52,104 bases of DNA from a virus, in the IMG/VR virus record IMGVR_UViG_3300009011_000017, positions 1 through 52,104 of that record; one strand, written 5' to 3'. Below, piece by piece: positions 8,297-17,662 of this stretch. Under the pieces are notes generated by a model. That model was not told the DNA's origin. It was given only the letters and a program-made list of their open reading frames with translations, and searched no databases. The stretch's first letter is position 1. Each line of letters starts with the position of its first letter. Position numbers and translations under genes: made by a program.

Positions 8297-10033
8297 TTAT
8301 TTCGCTATAACATATCTAAAATTATAGTTGGCTCCCCCAGCAATTGGTTTTATATACAACCAACCATCTGTACCAACATAAACTTGTAATGGCTGCCCAT
8401 TATCAATAATTCCATTCGTATATTGCTGAACAGCTAGTGTTGTTGCCGATGATGAACTTGTCGATAGAGTTGATTTACGAATTGGAGCTGCTCCAAAATC
8501 ATAATATCGATCAGCTTCACCAGTTATACAACTTATTACTCTAAAATTAGTTGCATCGCCAAGATATAAAAGCTTTTTCCAAGAAGAATTGTTGTGCAAA
8601 ACTATCGCTAGAACCATTCCACTATCTTCACTGTATCGTGACTTTGCAAATCGACCAATATATGAAGAATCTGAGGCTTGGGCTGGGAAATTACTCCACT
8701 GATCATTACCTTGGCACTCGTTAAAGCTCCATGCACTATTTATCCCGGCCTCTTGAATAAATGTATAAAGTGCTTTTTGTTCCGTAGTAAGACCTTCCAA
8801 TGCATAACGCCAAGAATACGCATTAAATTGAATTGTAGAATCTTGAATAAATACTTTCGGAGTTAACGCAGCTACAGCGCTAGCTCCCACACTTCTACCA
8901 CTATTAATTGCTGAACTATCACAGTATTGAATGTAAAAGTCAGTTCCACGATGTCTCTCAGTCGAAGCCGTGATATTACTTCCTTTCAAAAACTGTAAAT
9001 TAATTGCAGGGTAACCTGTTGGTGAAGTTGGGTCTGTTCCACATCCGTCAGCATGGACAGTTAAGGAACTATAAGTTAATCCATATAAATCAATACCTAT
9101 ACGGTCGCAACGATCTGCGTAAATATTTGCACCATTTACAGATGTACCTCCACGTATTGCAGGTCCATAAACACAATTAATCCCCCAAATTTTATTTACC
9201 TGCGACATCCAGCAATCATCCTGCCAATACGCACGTTCATGCCCCGTACAAATAATATCTCTACGAATACTTTCAGGTGAACCATGAGCATAGTAGCCAT
9301 AACCCGTTTTATTGAGAGCAGTGCTTCTTGATAATTGCATACCAACAGTTATTTCACCGAATATTTGTTTGCTTCCCATTGCTGTTGTAGGGTGAACAAA
9401 AATAATAGCATCAACCCCCGAGATTGGGTAATTTGCAGAAATCACATTACTAGTTACCTTGCGCAATTCTGTATTAAATCCTCCTTGCCCTATAAGCGGA
9501 GGTACTCGCTGATTGATCTGAAACAATGCCAGTTCAATTACATCACTAGTGAAATACAGACCACTTGGCATAATAACTTTGCGCGGTGTTGAAAGACCAT
9601 TAGCAAGTTTCATGGCTTTTTTTAATGAAGCCATGATTGCTGCACAGTTCCAGATCATCGAATTATCATCGATCATTCCGAAATCTTGAGTAGCAATATA
9701 TATTTTGTTAGATTTCCTCGCCCAAATCCCATTTGTAGAATTTGTAGCAGTATAGTAGGCCTTAAAGTTGGCTAAGTTTGGAATTGGTATTAATGGATCT
9801 ATAAAATGACCACCATCATGCAAAGTTTTACTCGCATTAGCTAACCATTCAAACTTATCACCTCCCATATTTTTTCCTGCATGGAATGAAAGAACTTCAA
9901 CAACATGCCCATCACCCCTCGGTACTATATTGATCAATTCAGATATACTTGAGATTTTCTGAATTGTTTTATCATTAATCTGTTTTTGATTTTCTGAACC
10001 ATCAATTACATCTGTTGCATTTACTGTTGCCAT
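8297..10033 (-). CDS. second tailspike / tail fibre protein, beta-helix type
   Basis: 578 residues with ribosome binding site AAAGGT. It has a distinct N-terminal extension (MATVNATDVIDGSENQKQ) followed by a module related to the other two tailspikes: SISELINIV, then VVEVLSFHAGKNMGGDKFEW, matching SVSELLSIQ and VYLKSYYAGQNRGGGHFIY. The body is rich in Ile, Asn, Gly and short strands, as in right-handed beta-helix depolymerases. It would bind host capsule or LPS at the tail tip. It is intact, and so one of two usable receptor-binding genes. It sits directly downstream of a recombination scar (10086-10250). The sugar specificity cannot be read from sequence. Confidence 0.8.
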   Translation of the reverse strand: MATVNATDVIDGSENQKQINDKTIQKISSISELINIVPRGDGHVVEVLSFHAGKNMGGDKFEWLANASKTLHDGGHFIDPLIPIPNLANFKAYYTATNSTNGIWARKSNKIYIATQDFGMIDDNSMIWNCAAIMASLKKAMKLANGLSTPRKVIMPSGLYFTSDVIELALFQINQRVPPLIGQGGFNTELRKVTSNVISANYPISGVDAIIFVHPTTAMGSKQIFGEITVGMQLSRSTALNKTGYGYYAHGSPESIRRDIICTGHERAYWQDDCWMSQVNKIWGINCVYGPAIRGGTSVNGANIYADRCDRIGIDLYGLTYSSLTVHADGCGTDPTSPTGYPAINLQFLKGSNITASTERHRGTDFYIQYCDSSAINSGRSVGASAVAALTPKVFIQDSTIQFNAYSWRYALEGLTTEQKALYTFIQEAGINSAWSFNECQGNDQWSNFPAQASDSSYIGRFAKSRYSEDSGMVLAIVLHNNSSWKKLLYLGDATNFRVISCITGEADRYYDFGAAPIRKSTLSTSSSSATTLAVQQYTNGIIDNGQPLQVYVGTDGWLYIKPIAGGANYNFRYVIAK

Positions 10034-10066
10034 TTTTGTACCTTTATAAATATATAAAATTTAAAA

Positions 10067-10085
10067 AGCACCCTAGCTGGGTGCT
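10067..10085 (-). terminator. terminator copied from the J gene end
   Basis: AGCACCC/GGGTGCT with a five-base loop and an A-run. The stem bases are the same as those of the terminator after the J-like gene at 12902-12919, so this is part of the duplicated segment. Confidence 0.75.
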
Positions 10086-10250
10086 AATCACATTAAACAT
10101 GTTTGTAATATTTTCCCTCAGTTTATCAATTGTTTTGTCAGTGGTGATACTCCGACTATTGCTGCCCCATAAAATTTTAATAAAGCTGTTAAACCGCTTG
10201 TGGAAACTGGTTCCATTTATTTCTCCAGAAAATTTAGACATAAAAAAAGC
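10086..10250 (-). pseudogene. recombination scar: holin 5' end fused to J-like gene 3' end
   Basis: Read on the - strand, 10250-10166 repeats the leader and first codons of the holin gene (5992-6077). It includes the ribosome binding site TCTGGAGAAATAAATG and MEPVSTSGLTALLKFYG, against MEPVSTSGFTALLKFYG in the holin. At about 10163 it switches to the 3' end of the J-like gene (12938 onward), reading AIVGVSPLTKQLIN against AIVGVAPLTTQLIN, and then enters the J terminator. The chimera would be a 32-residue frame (10118-10216) ended by a TGA where J has Gly. I read it as a fossil junction, not a functional gene, that places a second J-end/tailspike module behind an ancestral tailspike-holin border. 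Confidence 0.8.
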
Positions 10251-10271
10251 CCCAACATAAAGTCAGGGCTT
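10247..10271 (-). terminator. terminator after first tailspike gene
   Basis: AAGCCC/GGGCTT arms with an A-run on the low side. It corresponds to the terminator that precedes the intact holin at 6072-6100, so it belongs to the fossil holin leader. Confidence 0.6.
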
Positions 10272-10370
10272 ATGATGATTTATTGGATGAGAATAGAATT
10301 GCAAGTTCTTTGGGATAACTGCTCTTCAGGTTGTTTAAGCTTTCATAAGGTAAGCCTAAAAATATTTTCC

Positions 10371-12797
10371 TTAAACAATCTTTAATGTCACGATTGTGCT
10401 TGTAGTTAGGCTGGCACTAGTCAAGTTCTGATGATACAAGCGAACATTACCATTTGAAATAACTTCTGCCCACATTCTACTAGATGCACCCAATGAAGGA
10501 CTTGTACCTACCATTACTGGCGCTCCTAATGTAGAACGTTCTAGTGTTATATCCATTGACTTAATTTCATTAGCTTGTAGTGCGTTGCTATATGGAACGT
10601 TACGTCTACCAATGGCGTTAACATCTTTAATTGATGGAGCAAGCATAAAACCAACAGGAACAGAAACGGTACCAGTTGTTAAAGCTGACGGACCAGAAAC
10701 TATCAACTTCTTAGAATAAGAACTATTTTCATAAACTCGGCCAACAACATCATATTGTGAAGAGTTCAAAGTTATTCTAGAACCAATACCAACTCGACTG
10801 ATAACACTTGAAGTTGATGTATCAATTGTATTGGAAGCTACAATATTTAATTCAGCATTTGATGCAATATTATAGCGAGATGAATGAGTGTGTCCTCGTG
10901 ACACAATTAACCCATCTGAAGCAAAAGCTGTTGTTGTATTATAATGTGCTCTAAATACATCATTTGTTTCAAATGTACCACCAGTAGTATCGCTGACAAT
11001 CCATTCATTACCTAAATCACCAATTCTTGGCTCATAATCAGCATATGTTGGCATGAATGGAACTCCACCTGAGTATGCTCCAATATGCTCAATTTCAACT
11101 TGTGAATTTGCTGGAATAGTAATAGTAACATTGCCCTCCGACGCATTTTCAGAAGTGATCTCGCATGCTGCCATTTTCCATCCATTATTATAATCATACA
11201 TAACTTCACCAAGTGAAATACGTTCATTTGATGAGTTAACCCAAGAATTAGATTTTAAGTTAGCATAATTAAAGGTTCCCGAAATTGGACGATATAACAT
11301 ACAAACTTTCGTTTGTATTGATTGAGTGTTAATAGGAATAACTATATCTATTGATGAAGTTGTAGGGTTAATTAATCTGATTCCATATTTAGTTGTGAAG
11401 CCTGTATGTAATGACTGATGTCGTAAAACGTCATATATCAATTCATTACTCGATACTGAACAACCATATAAGCTATACTTAAAGTCTGCTTGAGGAAAGA
11501 ATTTAAAGAAATTAGTAATCAGAGATGCACCTGCGCCAAACTCAAAGCCAGAATGATTTAAATATTCGTTGTTTTGACGACCATTTGTAAAATGTCGGCT
11601 TGGAGTTCGAACACCTGTAGCGGGATCGTAAGTGCTATATGTGTTAGGAATGAAGCGGACACAAATATCTTCAGGATGCTTAAATAGATGACTAGCATCA
11701 AACTTGAAACCGTCGAAACGCTCTTGCATTTCAAGGTCAAATAGAATATTGAACCATTCAGAATATCCGCCCCCCCAATATGACCCATGACAAGCATCAT
11801 ATATTAGCGCCTTAGTCATATTCTGTTGATTAGGCGGGGCAATGTTGAAGCCGTTAAAACTTGAGCCTGCACCTTTATTGATAACCATGTAGTCAAATTT
11901 ATGTTTGCGCTGAACCCCAACAATATTTCCTCCACCAACTGTCAAATTGGAAGCTTGTAATACATTAGATGTATTATAAAAGCCTTGGATACATTCTTGG
12001 ATCGCGACGTTTTCAACAACATTCTCGTAAAAGTTTCCAATACGACTACCATTTGTCCACAATGATGTATCAATCCCATATAATGAAACGCCATTATCAA
12101 ATCGTTCAATAATAAGATTTTCAAGCCGCCACTTGTATGCGTTACCACCATCAATACATTTTCCAGCATGTAATGCTGCATCAGATACCCTTGAAACATT
12201 ACCAATCATAATCAAATTGGATATTCCTACCATGCCGATAGTTTGTGTATTCCAGCCTGTACTAATCTGATAGGCGGCTATCATTTCCTCTCGTGGAGTT
12301 GACCACATATCCTTTTTTGAGCTTGGGTTAAAGAACAAGGTAGAATTATTGCCCTCAATTTTTGTATTTGTTCTGATTGGTAATGTATCTGTGATGTAGT
12401 ATGAGCCATGTGGAATTTCAAATGTATATTTGCTAAATACATTAGAGGAAATAGCTTTACTAATATTTGTATGAATAACATATTTATTCATATTAAGCAT
12501 ATTCTTAAACGCTTGCGTGTCATCATGTCCAGATGCGTAATCAAGTACCTCTGGTGTAGTAAACACTAAATCTCCATAGGCCCCAAACATGTAGGGATTT
12601 AGCACATTGCTTTCAAGTTGGCGAACCCATCCATTAAAAACAGTTCCACTATCATTTTGGGTAGATTTTGTTGAATCATAAATAAAGTGGCCACCACCAC
12701 GGTTTTGTCCTGCATAGTATGATTTCAAGTATACAGTTTGACCATTCACAGGATTTTGAATGCTCAATAACTCACTAACACTTTCATATGCTTCCAT
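10371..12797 (-). CDS. first tailspike / capsule depolymerase, pectate-lyase-like beta-helix
   Basis: 808 residues. The N-terminal module (VSELLSIQNPVNGQTVYLKS, AGQNRGGGHFIYD) is the particle-attachment region shared with the two downstream tailspikes. A pectate-lyase-3-like motif follows (MFGAYGD and DDTQAFKNML near residues 92-120), then a long beta-helix region with repeated Asn/Gly strands. The last ~200 residues look like a separate C-terminal domain (IVSRGHTHSSRYNI, VGRVYENSSYSKKLIV). Such proteins cleave capsular polysaccharide and act as receptor-binding spikes. It is the first gene after the J-like tail tip gene, the normal position for the primary tailspike. Confidence 0.85.
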   Translation of the reverse strand: MEAYESVSELLSIQNPVNGQTVYLKSYYAGQNRGGGHFIYDSTKSTQNDSGTVFNGWVRQLESNVLNPYMFGAYGDLVFTTPEVLDYASGHDDTQAFKNMLNMNKYVIHTNISKAISSNVFSKYTFEIPHGSYYITDTLPIRTNTKIEGNNSTLFFNPSSKKDMWSTPREEMIAAYQISTGWNTQTIGMVGISNLIMIGNVSRVSDAALHAGKCIDGGNAYKWRLENLIIERFDNGVSLYGIDTSLWTNGSRIGNFYENVVENVAIQECIQGFYNTSNVLQASNLTVGGGNIVGVQRKHKFDYMVINKGAGSSFNGFNIAPPNQQNMTKALIYDACHGSYWGGGYSEWFNILFDLEMQERFDGFKFDASHLFKHPEDICVRFIPNTYSTYDPATGVRTPSRHFTNGRQNNEYLNHSGFEFGAGASLITNFFKFFPQADFKYSLYGCSVSSNELIYDVLRHQSLHTGFTTKYGIRLINPTTSSIDIVIPINTQSIQTKVCMLYRPISGTFNYANLKSNSWVNSSNERISLGEVMYDYNNGWKMAACEITSENASEGNVTITIPANSQVEIEHIGAYSGGVPFMPTYADYEPRIGDLGNEWIVSDTTGGTFETNDVFRAHYNTTTAFASDGLIVSRGHTHSSRYNIASNAELNIVASNTIDTSTSSVISRVGIGSRITLNSSQYDVVGRVYENSSYSKKLIVSGPSALTTGTVSVPVGFMLAPSIKDVNAIGRRNVPYSNALQANEIKSMDITLERSTLGAPVMVGTSPSLGASSRMWAEVISNGNVRLYHQNLTSASLTTSTIVTLKIV

Positions 12798-12901
12798 TTC
12801 TTTCGCCTTTTTAAATTAAACTTAACTTTTCGTTTTACATCGCTTGGTTTTAAATTAATAAATATTTACAACATTCACCCCCCTTAAATATGAAATAAAA
12901 A

Positions 12902-12919
12902 AGCACCCTATTGGGTGCT
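12902..12919 (-). terminator. terminator after J-like gene
   Basis: AGCACCC/GGGTGCT stem with TATT loop and preceding A-run (U-run on the - strand). The same stem recurs at 10067-10085. Confidence 0.75.
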
Positions 12920-12937
12920 CTAAGTTCTTTCAAAGTT

Positions 12938-15900
12938 TTAAAGGGTTTGTAAAATTTTCCCTCCGTTTATTAGTTGTGTTGTCAGTGGAGCTACTCCGAC
13001 AATTGCGGTACCACCCGCTCCGGGTTGACCTTCAGTTGTGCCGTGGTAATTCCAGTTCCATGTTCCATCGTTAGTGGACTTAGTGCCACGTTGCCCCCAA
13101 CCACCACCATCACCAGATAAAGGAGAACCATAGCGATCATTCTGAGTACGGTATCCTTTGCCCGGTATTGAAGTTTCAGCATCAGTAACTTTTACAACCA
13201 TAAAACTATCAATAAAGTACCACCGCCAGTCCTGAGTATCATTGTAGATTGGCTGTCCAGTCATAACTCGACCAAATGGCGCTCCAGCTCCCCCAGGAAC
13301 ACCCTGCACCCCATAGCCGAGTTCAGTGTAAATACCGCTAGGAGTTGCACCACCACCTGAACCTCCTCGAGCCAATTTTCCACCATCTATGATCAAATTC
13401 AATTTGCTGTGCCGGTTCATTAGTCCTGGTGCGCCTTGGAAACCATCACGGCGCGTTCTTGTGAAGTTATAATTTGGATCACTTGACCAAGCACCAAAGG
13501 CCAAATGTGGCAAGCCGCCATCACCACCGCGACCAACAACGGCTCCTTTAATCGTAAGATTTACGATCAAACCGGAAGGAAATTCCCCTGTATCAATCGC
13601 CGGTAATTCAGGAGCTGTAGGAACAATAAACTCCTTAGTTTCTGAGTTGTTAGTATGCTTATAAACCATTCTTGTTTCTGGTCGAAGTGAACTAGAACTC
13701 GAAACCAAAGCACCGGCTTCAACAATAAAGCTAATTTCTCCAGTCGTTGGCAAGTCACCTCTTTGCATCTGATATAACCGCGCCAGATTAATATCAAGCT
13801 GGTCGTATCGAATGTAAATCGGAGAATCATCAACTGGCACGTCAATAAAATCTTTATCGTTGAGGTAATACCGAACATCGTAATTTACTGCCGTAATGGT
13901 ATTTGAAAACTTATCAACCGGATCTTTCGTTGCTACCAGATAAGGTAATGACCCCTTTGTGTCGTCATTAACGACTGTATAAATCGTATTAACGAAATCA
14001 TCAGGGCTTAACTTTAATGCCCCGTTTGGTAAGCGACCTAAAACAACTTTGTTCTTAGCAGATCCAGCAGTAACAGGAATCAAATCGACACTCCCATCAC
14101 CAATTTGTAAATAAATCACGTAGCTCTTGCCTGCTATAAAATCAACATCATGGCTCAATGTAAGAATTAAACCTTCTTGCTGCACCACCTCGCCGCTTTG
14201 ATGGATGCCATTTCGATAATCAGCTACAGCGATGCGTTCACGTAAAACCAGTAATTCTGATTCTGGAGCTGCATCAAATGTGATGGATTTGCGCTGAAAA
14301 CGGAGCTTGTTCCAAAGCCGGTATGCATTGAAATGGGCTTGCCACTTATTACGCACACCTACCGATTTTACCTCTTTAGGGTTCTTAGCTCCTTTATCCG
14401 GTAAATAGATATTGATACGACTATCATCGGACGGATCCGTGTATTCATAGATCAGGCCATCGTAGTCATTCATTACACCAAAGGTCAGGTCATGCTTATA
14501 ACTATCTGGAATGATATTCCTAAAATTAAACAGTAACACCGAGTTATCAGTTGGCCGCTCAAAATAGATCTTGAGCTTATTATTTTGCCAATAGGCCGTA
14601 CAAAACACAGCATCGCAAAGATTGGTGGCCAGCTCTTCAAAAGAAAGGTTTGTGTCATCAATGGTGGTACAGAACTCTGCGGCTAACGGTGTGCCAAAGT
14701 AATCGACAATATCGTTATAAGTCCGATATATATTTTCAATATCGATCTCATCCGTCGTGCGGCGACCGATCTTATCATCGAGTGCCATTGAGACCAGCGC
14801 ATCAGCAAAGCTAGACGTTGGAAATAATTCTGTCGTCATTGCTCCATTTTTGTAGGTAGGCAACATCCGCTGAAGATCAAAATTGATCTTGCGCGATTTA
14901 ACCGACAATGCTCCAGTCGTTGCATATGTACGTGCACGGAAAACTGTTTCATGTTCATATGTTGTGCTTTGCAAAGGATAAGCACCGTACAACGCTTGCC
15001 ACTTCACATCATCGACAACAGTGGTAACTCCAGGAGTTGGAGTTAAGCGACGAACACGTACACTACAGCGCCCCTGGAATGTGACCATATCCAGCGTTGC
15101 ACCAACTGTTTGCCGCGACTTAGCCGAGCCCTTGAGAATGATCTGCTTTAGCATAGGGTTGCCAATAGCTGCACCAGATTCATTCACTGGAGTAACTTCA
15201 ACCTCAATTGTCACGTTTACAGCTGCCTGATTTCCCCCTGAAGAAACGGTATAAAGTCCATTTGTAGCCACAAAATTACAAAGCACTCGACTACGTTCAA
15301 TATTGTCTAAGATGAATGGACCAATCCATTTCTCACCAATGGATGCAAGCTTTGGAGATGCAGCACCTGTTTGCTGATTTGATAGCTCTTTTAGCTTTAA
15401 CCAGTTCGGATTGACCGCAGCAGGATTTGATAAAGTCATACGATCATCAGCAACAGATAGAACGCTATAAGTGCCGTTTAAATCGTAGATTTGACCGTTA
15501 TAAGTAAATGAAGCATTGGTGATTTCAACGCGGTCATTGCTGACAAATTTGGTGGTTAGATCTGTATTGTTTGCAGCTGCTCGAAGAATCTCGTTTGGGT
15601 ATGCGAAAAGAAGGTAGTTGGTCCCTTGTAAAGTTTGTGTATCAGCTGGCCGTAATACTTGACCATTAACAGAAGTTTGATGCTGTACTGTTAAAGGTGG
15701 CGTAGTGATTTCAGTACCAATCGAAAAGTAAGGTTCTCCTGAAACAATATCTACACCTGGTCGGAAGACTTCTACAGATGCACCAGCAATATCTACAATG
15801 TTAGTTTCACCATCGTAAGCACCGCTGATTTTATAGTGGCCACGGCCTATGCAGCCGACCATATGCTCAACTTCAATGTTATTTTCATAAACTTTATAAG

Positions 15901-16357
15901 GCACTGCTATTGAATCGGGCGTATCCCAAGCAGCTCCATAAATATCTGCAATGCGGCCATTTACCCGGATCTTATTTTCGCGGTTTGAAAGTTCGTTATT
16001 TGCTGAAGATGATTGATTAATATTCTGGGTTGTCTGAGCCATTGAAGGCGTAGGCATTAAAAAAGCGATCGCAATACTAATTACAATCGAAACGATCGCA
16101 GCAACCCATTTCGGGTTCTCAATGACAATAAAAGTACCTGGTAAAAAATCGAGCTGTTTTAAGTCATATGCATTTTTAGGTGTTACTTCATTCGCAAAAG
16201 AGATTTCCGCATGATCCATATTGCTAGCAGTGTAAAAAATACGGATGTGCTCAGGCATGTAATCATATTTAGAAGTAAGCCATTGCCCTATTGTGTTGGC
16301 ATGCTCAATAGTCTTTTCTTCAGACAAAGCATCTTGCTTATAAATAACTTTAATCAT
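12938..16357 (-). CDS. tail tip / host specificity protein J-like
   Basis: 1139 residues, the size of lambda-J-type tail tip proteins. The N-terminal domain is followed by a hydrophobic segment (WVAAIVSIVISIAIAFLMP, ~105-123), a feature common in this family, then a long beta-rich core. The C-terminus is Gly-rich (GRGGDGGLPHLAFGAW, RGGSGGGATPSG, SGDGGGWGQRG), as in tail tip proteins that present spikes. It closes the tail tube and transmits receptor contact. It overlaps the upstream NlpC/P60-like gene by 8 bases, as in the lambda K-I-J block. Its 3' end is partly duplicated at 10086-10163. Confidence 0.88.
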   Translation of the reverse strand: MIKVIYKQDALSEEKTIEHANTIGQWLTSKYDYMPEHIRIFYTASNMDHAEISFANEVTPKNAYDLKQLDFLPGTFIVIENPKWVAAIVSIVISIAIAFLMPTPSMAQTTQNINQSSSANNELSNRENKIRVNGRIADIYGAAWDTPDSIAVPYKVYENNIEVEHMVGCIGRGHYKISGAYDGETNIVDIAGASVEVFRPGVDIVSGEPYFSIGTEITTPPLTVQHQTSVNGQVLRPADTQTLQGTNYLLFAYPNEILRAAANNTDLTTKFVSNDRVEITNASFTYNGQIYDLNGTYSVLSVADDRMTLSNPAAVNPNWLKLKELSNQQTGAASPKLASIGEKWIGPFILDNIERSRVLCNFVATNGLYTVSSGGNQAAVNVTIEVEVTPVNESGAAIGNPMLKQIILKGSAKSRQTVGATLDMVTFQGRCSVRVRRLTPTPGVTTVVDDVKWQALYGAYPLQSTTYEHETVFRARTYATTGALSVKSRKINFDLQRMLPTYKNGAMTTELFPTSSFADALVSMALDDKIGRRTTDEIDIENIYRTYNDIVDYFGTPLAAEFCTTIDDTNLSFEELATNLCDAVFCTAYWQNNKLKIYFERPTDNSVLLFNFRNIIPDSYKHDLTFGVMNDYDGLIYEYTDPSDDSRINIYLPDKGAKNPKEVKSVGVRNKWQAHFNAYRLWNKLRFQRKSITFDAAPESELLVLRERIAVADYRNGIHQSGEVVQQEGLILTLSHDVDFIAGKSYVIYLQIGDGSVDLIPVTAGSAKNKVVLGRLPNGALKLSPDDFVNTIYTVVNDDTKGSLPYLVATKDPVDKFSNTITAVNYDVRYYLNDKDFIDVPVDDSPIYIRYDQLDINLARLYQMQRGDLPTTGEISFIVEAGALVSSSSSLRPETRMVYKHTNNSETKEFIVPTAPELPAIDTGEFPSGLIVNLTIKGAVVGRGGDGGLPHLAFGAWSSDPNYNFTRTRRDGFQGAPGLMNRHSKLNLIIDGGKLARGGSGGGATPSGIYTELGYGVQGVPGGAGAPFGRVMTGQPIYNDTQDWRWYFIDSFMVVKVTDAETSIPGKGYRTQNDRYGSPLSGDGGGWGQRGTKSTNDGTWNWNYHGTTEGQPGAGGTAIVGVAPLTTQLINGGKILQTL

Positions 16358-16712
16358 AATAACTCACTCGACTAAACCCCATTCCCATTACGACCTCTTC
16401 TGATAAATAAGTAACTCCACTTTCCATGAGATGCAGAATCTTCTGCCCACGAAAAAGCCCCACGTGCGGGGGCTTATTTGTTTGTCTTGGATGGAAGGCG
16501 ACAATGCAGCCCTCCTTAGGCATGGGCAGCGGATTTAAGAGCTTTAACCGTGAGGTGAGGAAGGTAATCTTTCCCTTAGGTTGCATAAAGAGTTCAAGCG
16601 CCTCACTACGATCTATTCCATACAGATCCATTGCAGCTTCGTGGGCAAAATGAACACAGTTGTAATGCTCTTCATCGTATTGCTTATCAAGCAAATGGTC
16701 GTGACTTTTCAT
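16350..16712 (-). CDS. tail assembly protein with NlpC/P60-like fold
   Basis: 120 residues. A papain-like Cys/His pair is visible: Cys19 in EHYNCVHFAHE and His83 in NKPPHVGLFRGQ, the spacing of NlpC/P60 cysteine hydrolases, and GCIVAFHPR precedes the His. It corresponds to the lambda K-type tail tip protein, which may cut peptidoglycan peptides or act structurally. It is translationally coupled to its neighbours: 4-base overlap with the DUF1833-like gene upstream and 8 bases with J downstream. Short for the family, so perhaps only the catalytic core. Confidence 0.82.
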   Translation of the reverse strand: MKSHDHLLDKQYDEEHYNCVHFAHEAAMDLYGIDRSEALELFMQPKGKITFLTSRLKLLNPLPMPKEGCIVAFHPRQTNKPPHVGLFRGQKILHLMESGVTYLSEEVVMGMGFSRVSYYD

Positions 16713-17215
16713 ACAGCACCCTTGAGACCACTAAAACGATCAAGCGAGAAAATATCTCCGGTTTTATTTGTGTTGAGCCTTGGTGACTCTGCTTTAAAAG
16801 TCACTGCTTTATGATTCATTGCTACACTAGCAAGCTGGAGGCCAAGCAAATAAAACATTGGTGAATTGAGGTTATCCGAACTATAAAGGCGGTAATTTAC
16901 AGTCGGCTTTACATTAGAATATTGCCCCTCAATTACCCGCTCGAACTCATCAGGTAATACATCGCCTAAACCAGAAATTGAAACGGTAAGAGTCTGGTCC
17001 AGATCACCCAGCATTCCGGATCTTTGAATTGAAACTGGCAGGAATTCGTAATACACCTGACCAGACCCTGCCTTATGCTGAACATAGACACCGCGATCAT
17101 CATTACGAACAACCCGATAAGTATTTAGAAAAGACGGATGTGATAACTCAATACACTCCAGTTGATAAATATCAACTTTACGATTGAGAAAGAACTTGGC
17201 GTATTCGTTATCCAT
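16709..17215 (-). CDS. minor tail protein, DUF1833-like
   Basis: 168 residues from the ATG at 17215, which shares a base with the stop of the upstream gene (TAATG) and follows a GGTGG ribosome binding site; an alternative start lies four codons earlier. The sequence (KVDIYQLECIELSHPSF, SGLGDVLPDEFERVI, VNYRLYSSDNLNSPMF) is recognised as the phage DUF1833 type, functionally the lambda L-like tail tip component. It lies between the other minor tail protein and the NlpC/P60-like protein in the standard tail tip order. Confidence 0.78.
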   Translation of the reverse strand: MDNEYAKFFLNRKVDIYQLECIELSHPSFLNTYRVVRNDDRGVYVQHKAGSGQVYYEFLPVSIQRSGMLGDLDQTLTVSISGLGDVLPDEFERVIEGQYSNVKPTVNYRLYSSDNLNSPMFYLLGLQLASVAMNHKAVTFKAESPRLNTNKTGDIFSLDRFSGLKGAV

Positions 17216-17613
17216 TATACCACCCAATCACTAATAAGTGCCTGATCAGCAGTAGCGTTTGGTTGGTTTTGGATAACCTCTAATTGAGCAGTTACCCGGT
17301 AAAGGTTTCCATTCACTTCATTAGTTTTGAATGAGTTGGGAATGAAGTTACATTGGTATTGTTGGCGCGTTCCCTGGTCAATCACCAGATCCGCATAAAA
17401 TGATGCAGGCTTGCTTTGGTAAACACGCCAGAAAGCCATCATTTTATTGAAATCGGTTTTACTTAAATTCCAGTTCACATCGACAATATGGCTATTCCGC
17501 TTCACATCGATGTAATAGCGTCCACGTCCACCATCCATTTGCTGACGCTTTATATCATCACCCGGTGTTACGCCATAGCCATTTGTTTGAGGATTTAGCT
17601 TTAACTTGTACAT
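17215..17613 (-). CDS. minor tail protein (lambda M-like position)
   Basis: 132 residues beginning MYKLKLNPQTNGYGV, with a beta-rich composition (VNWNLSKTDFNKMMAFWRVY, GNLYRVTAQLEVI) typical of the small minor tail protein placed directly after the tape measure. It begins after a terminator-like hairpin with ribosome binding site CTGAAGGAAAG. Its stop overlaps the next start by one base. The family is assigned mainly from gene order and overall look. Confidence 0.7.
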   Translation of the reverse strand: MYKLKLNPQTNGYGVTPGDDIKRQQMDGGRGRYYIDVKRNSHIVDVNWNLSKTDFNKMMAFWRVYQSKPASFYADLVIDQGTRQQYQCNFIPNSFKTNEVNGNLYRVTAQLEVIQNQPNATADQALISDWVV

Positions 17614-17631
17614 AACTTTCCTTCAGGTAAT

Positions 17632-17654
17632 AAAAAACCACCTCGAAAGGTGGT
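17632..17654 (-). terminator. terminator between tape measure and minor tail genes
   Basis: ACCACCT/AGGTGGT stem with CGAA tetraloop and six A on the low side; U-run on the - strand runs directly into the next ribosome binding site. Confidence 0.75.
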
Positions 17655-17662
17655 TTCGTTCA

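Noticed and set aside
10044-10241. 65-codon - strand frame over the tailspike spacer
   Set aside because: It is out of frame with the recognisable holin and J fragments that make up this spacer; the fossil explanation accounts for the sequence.
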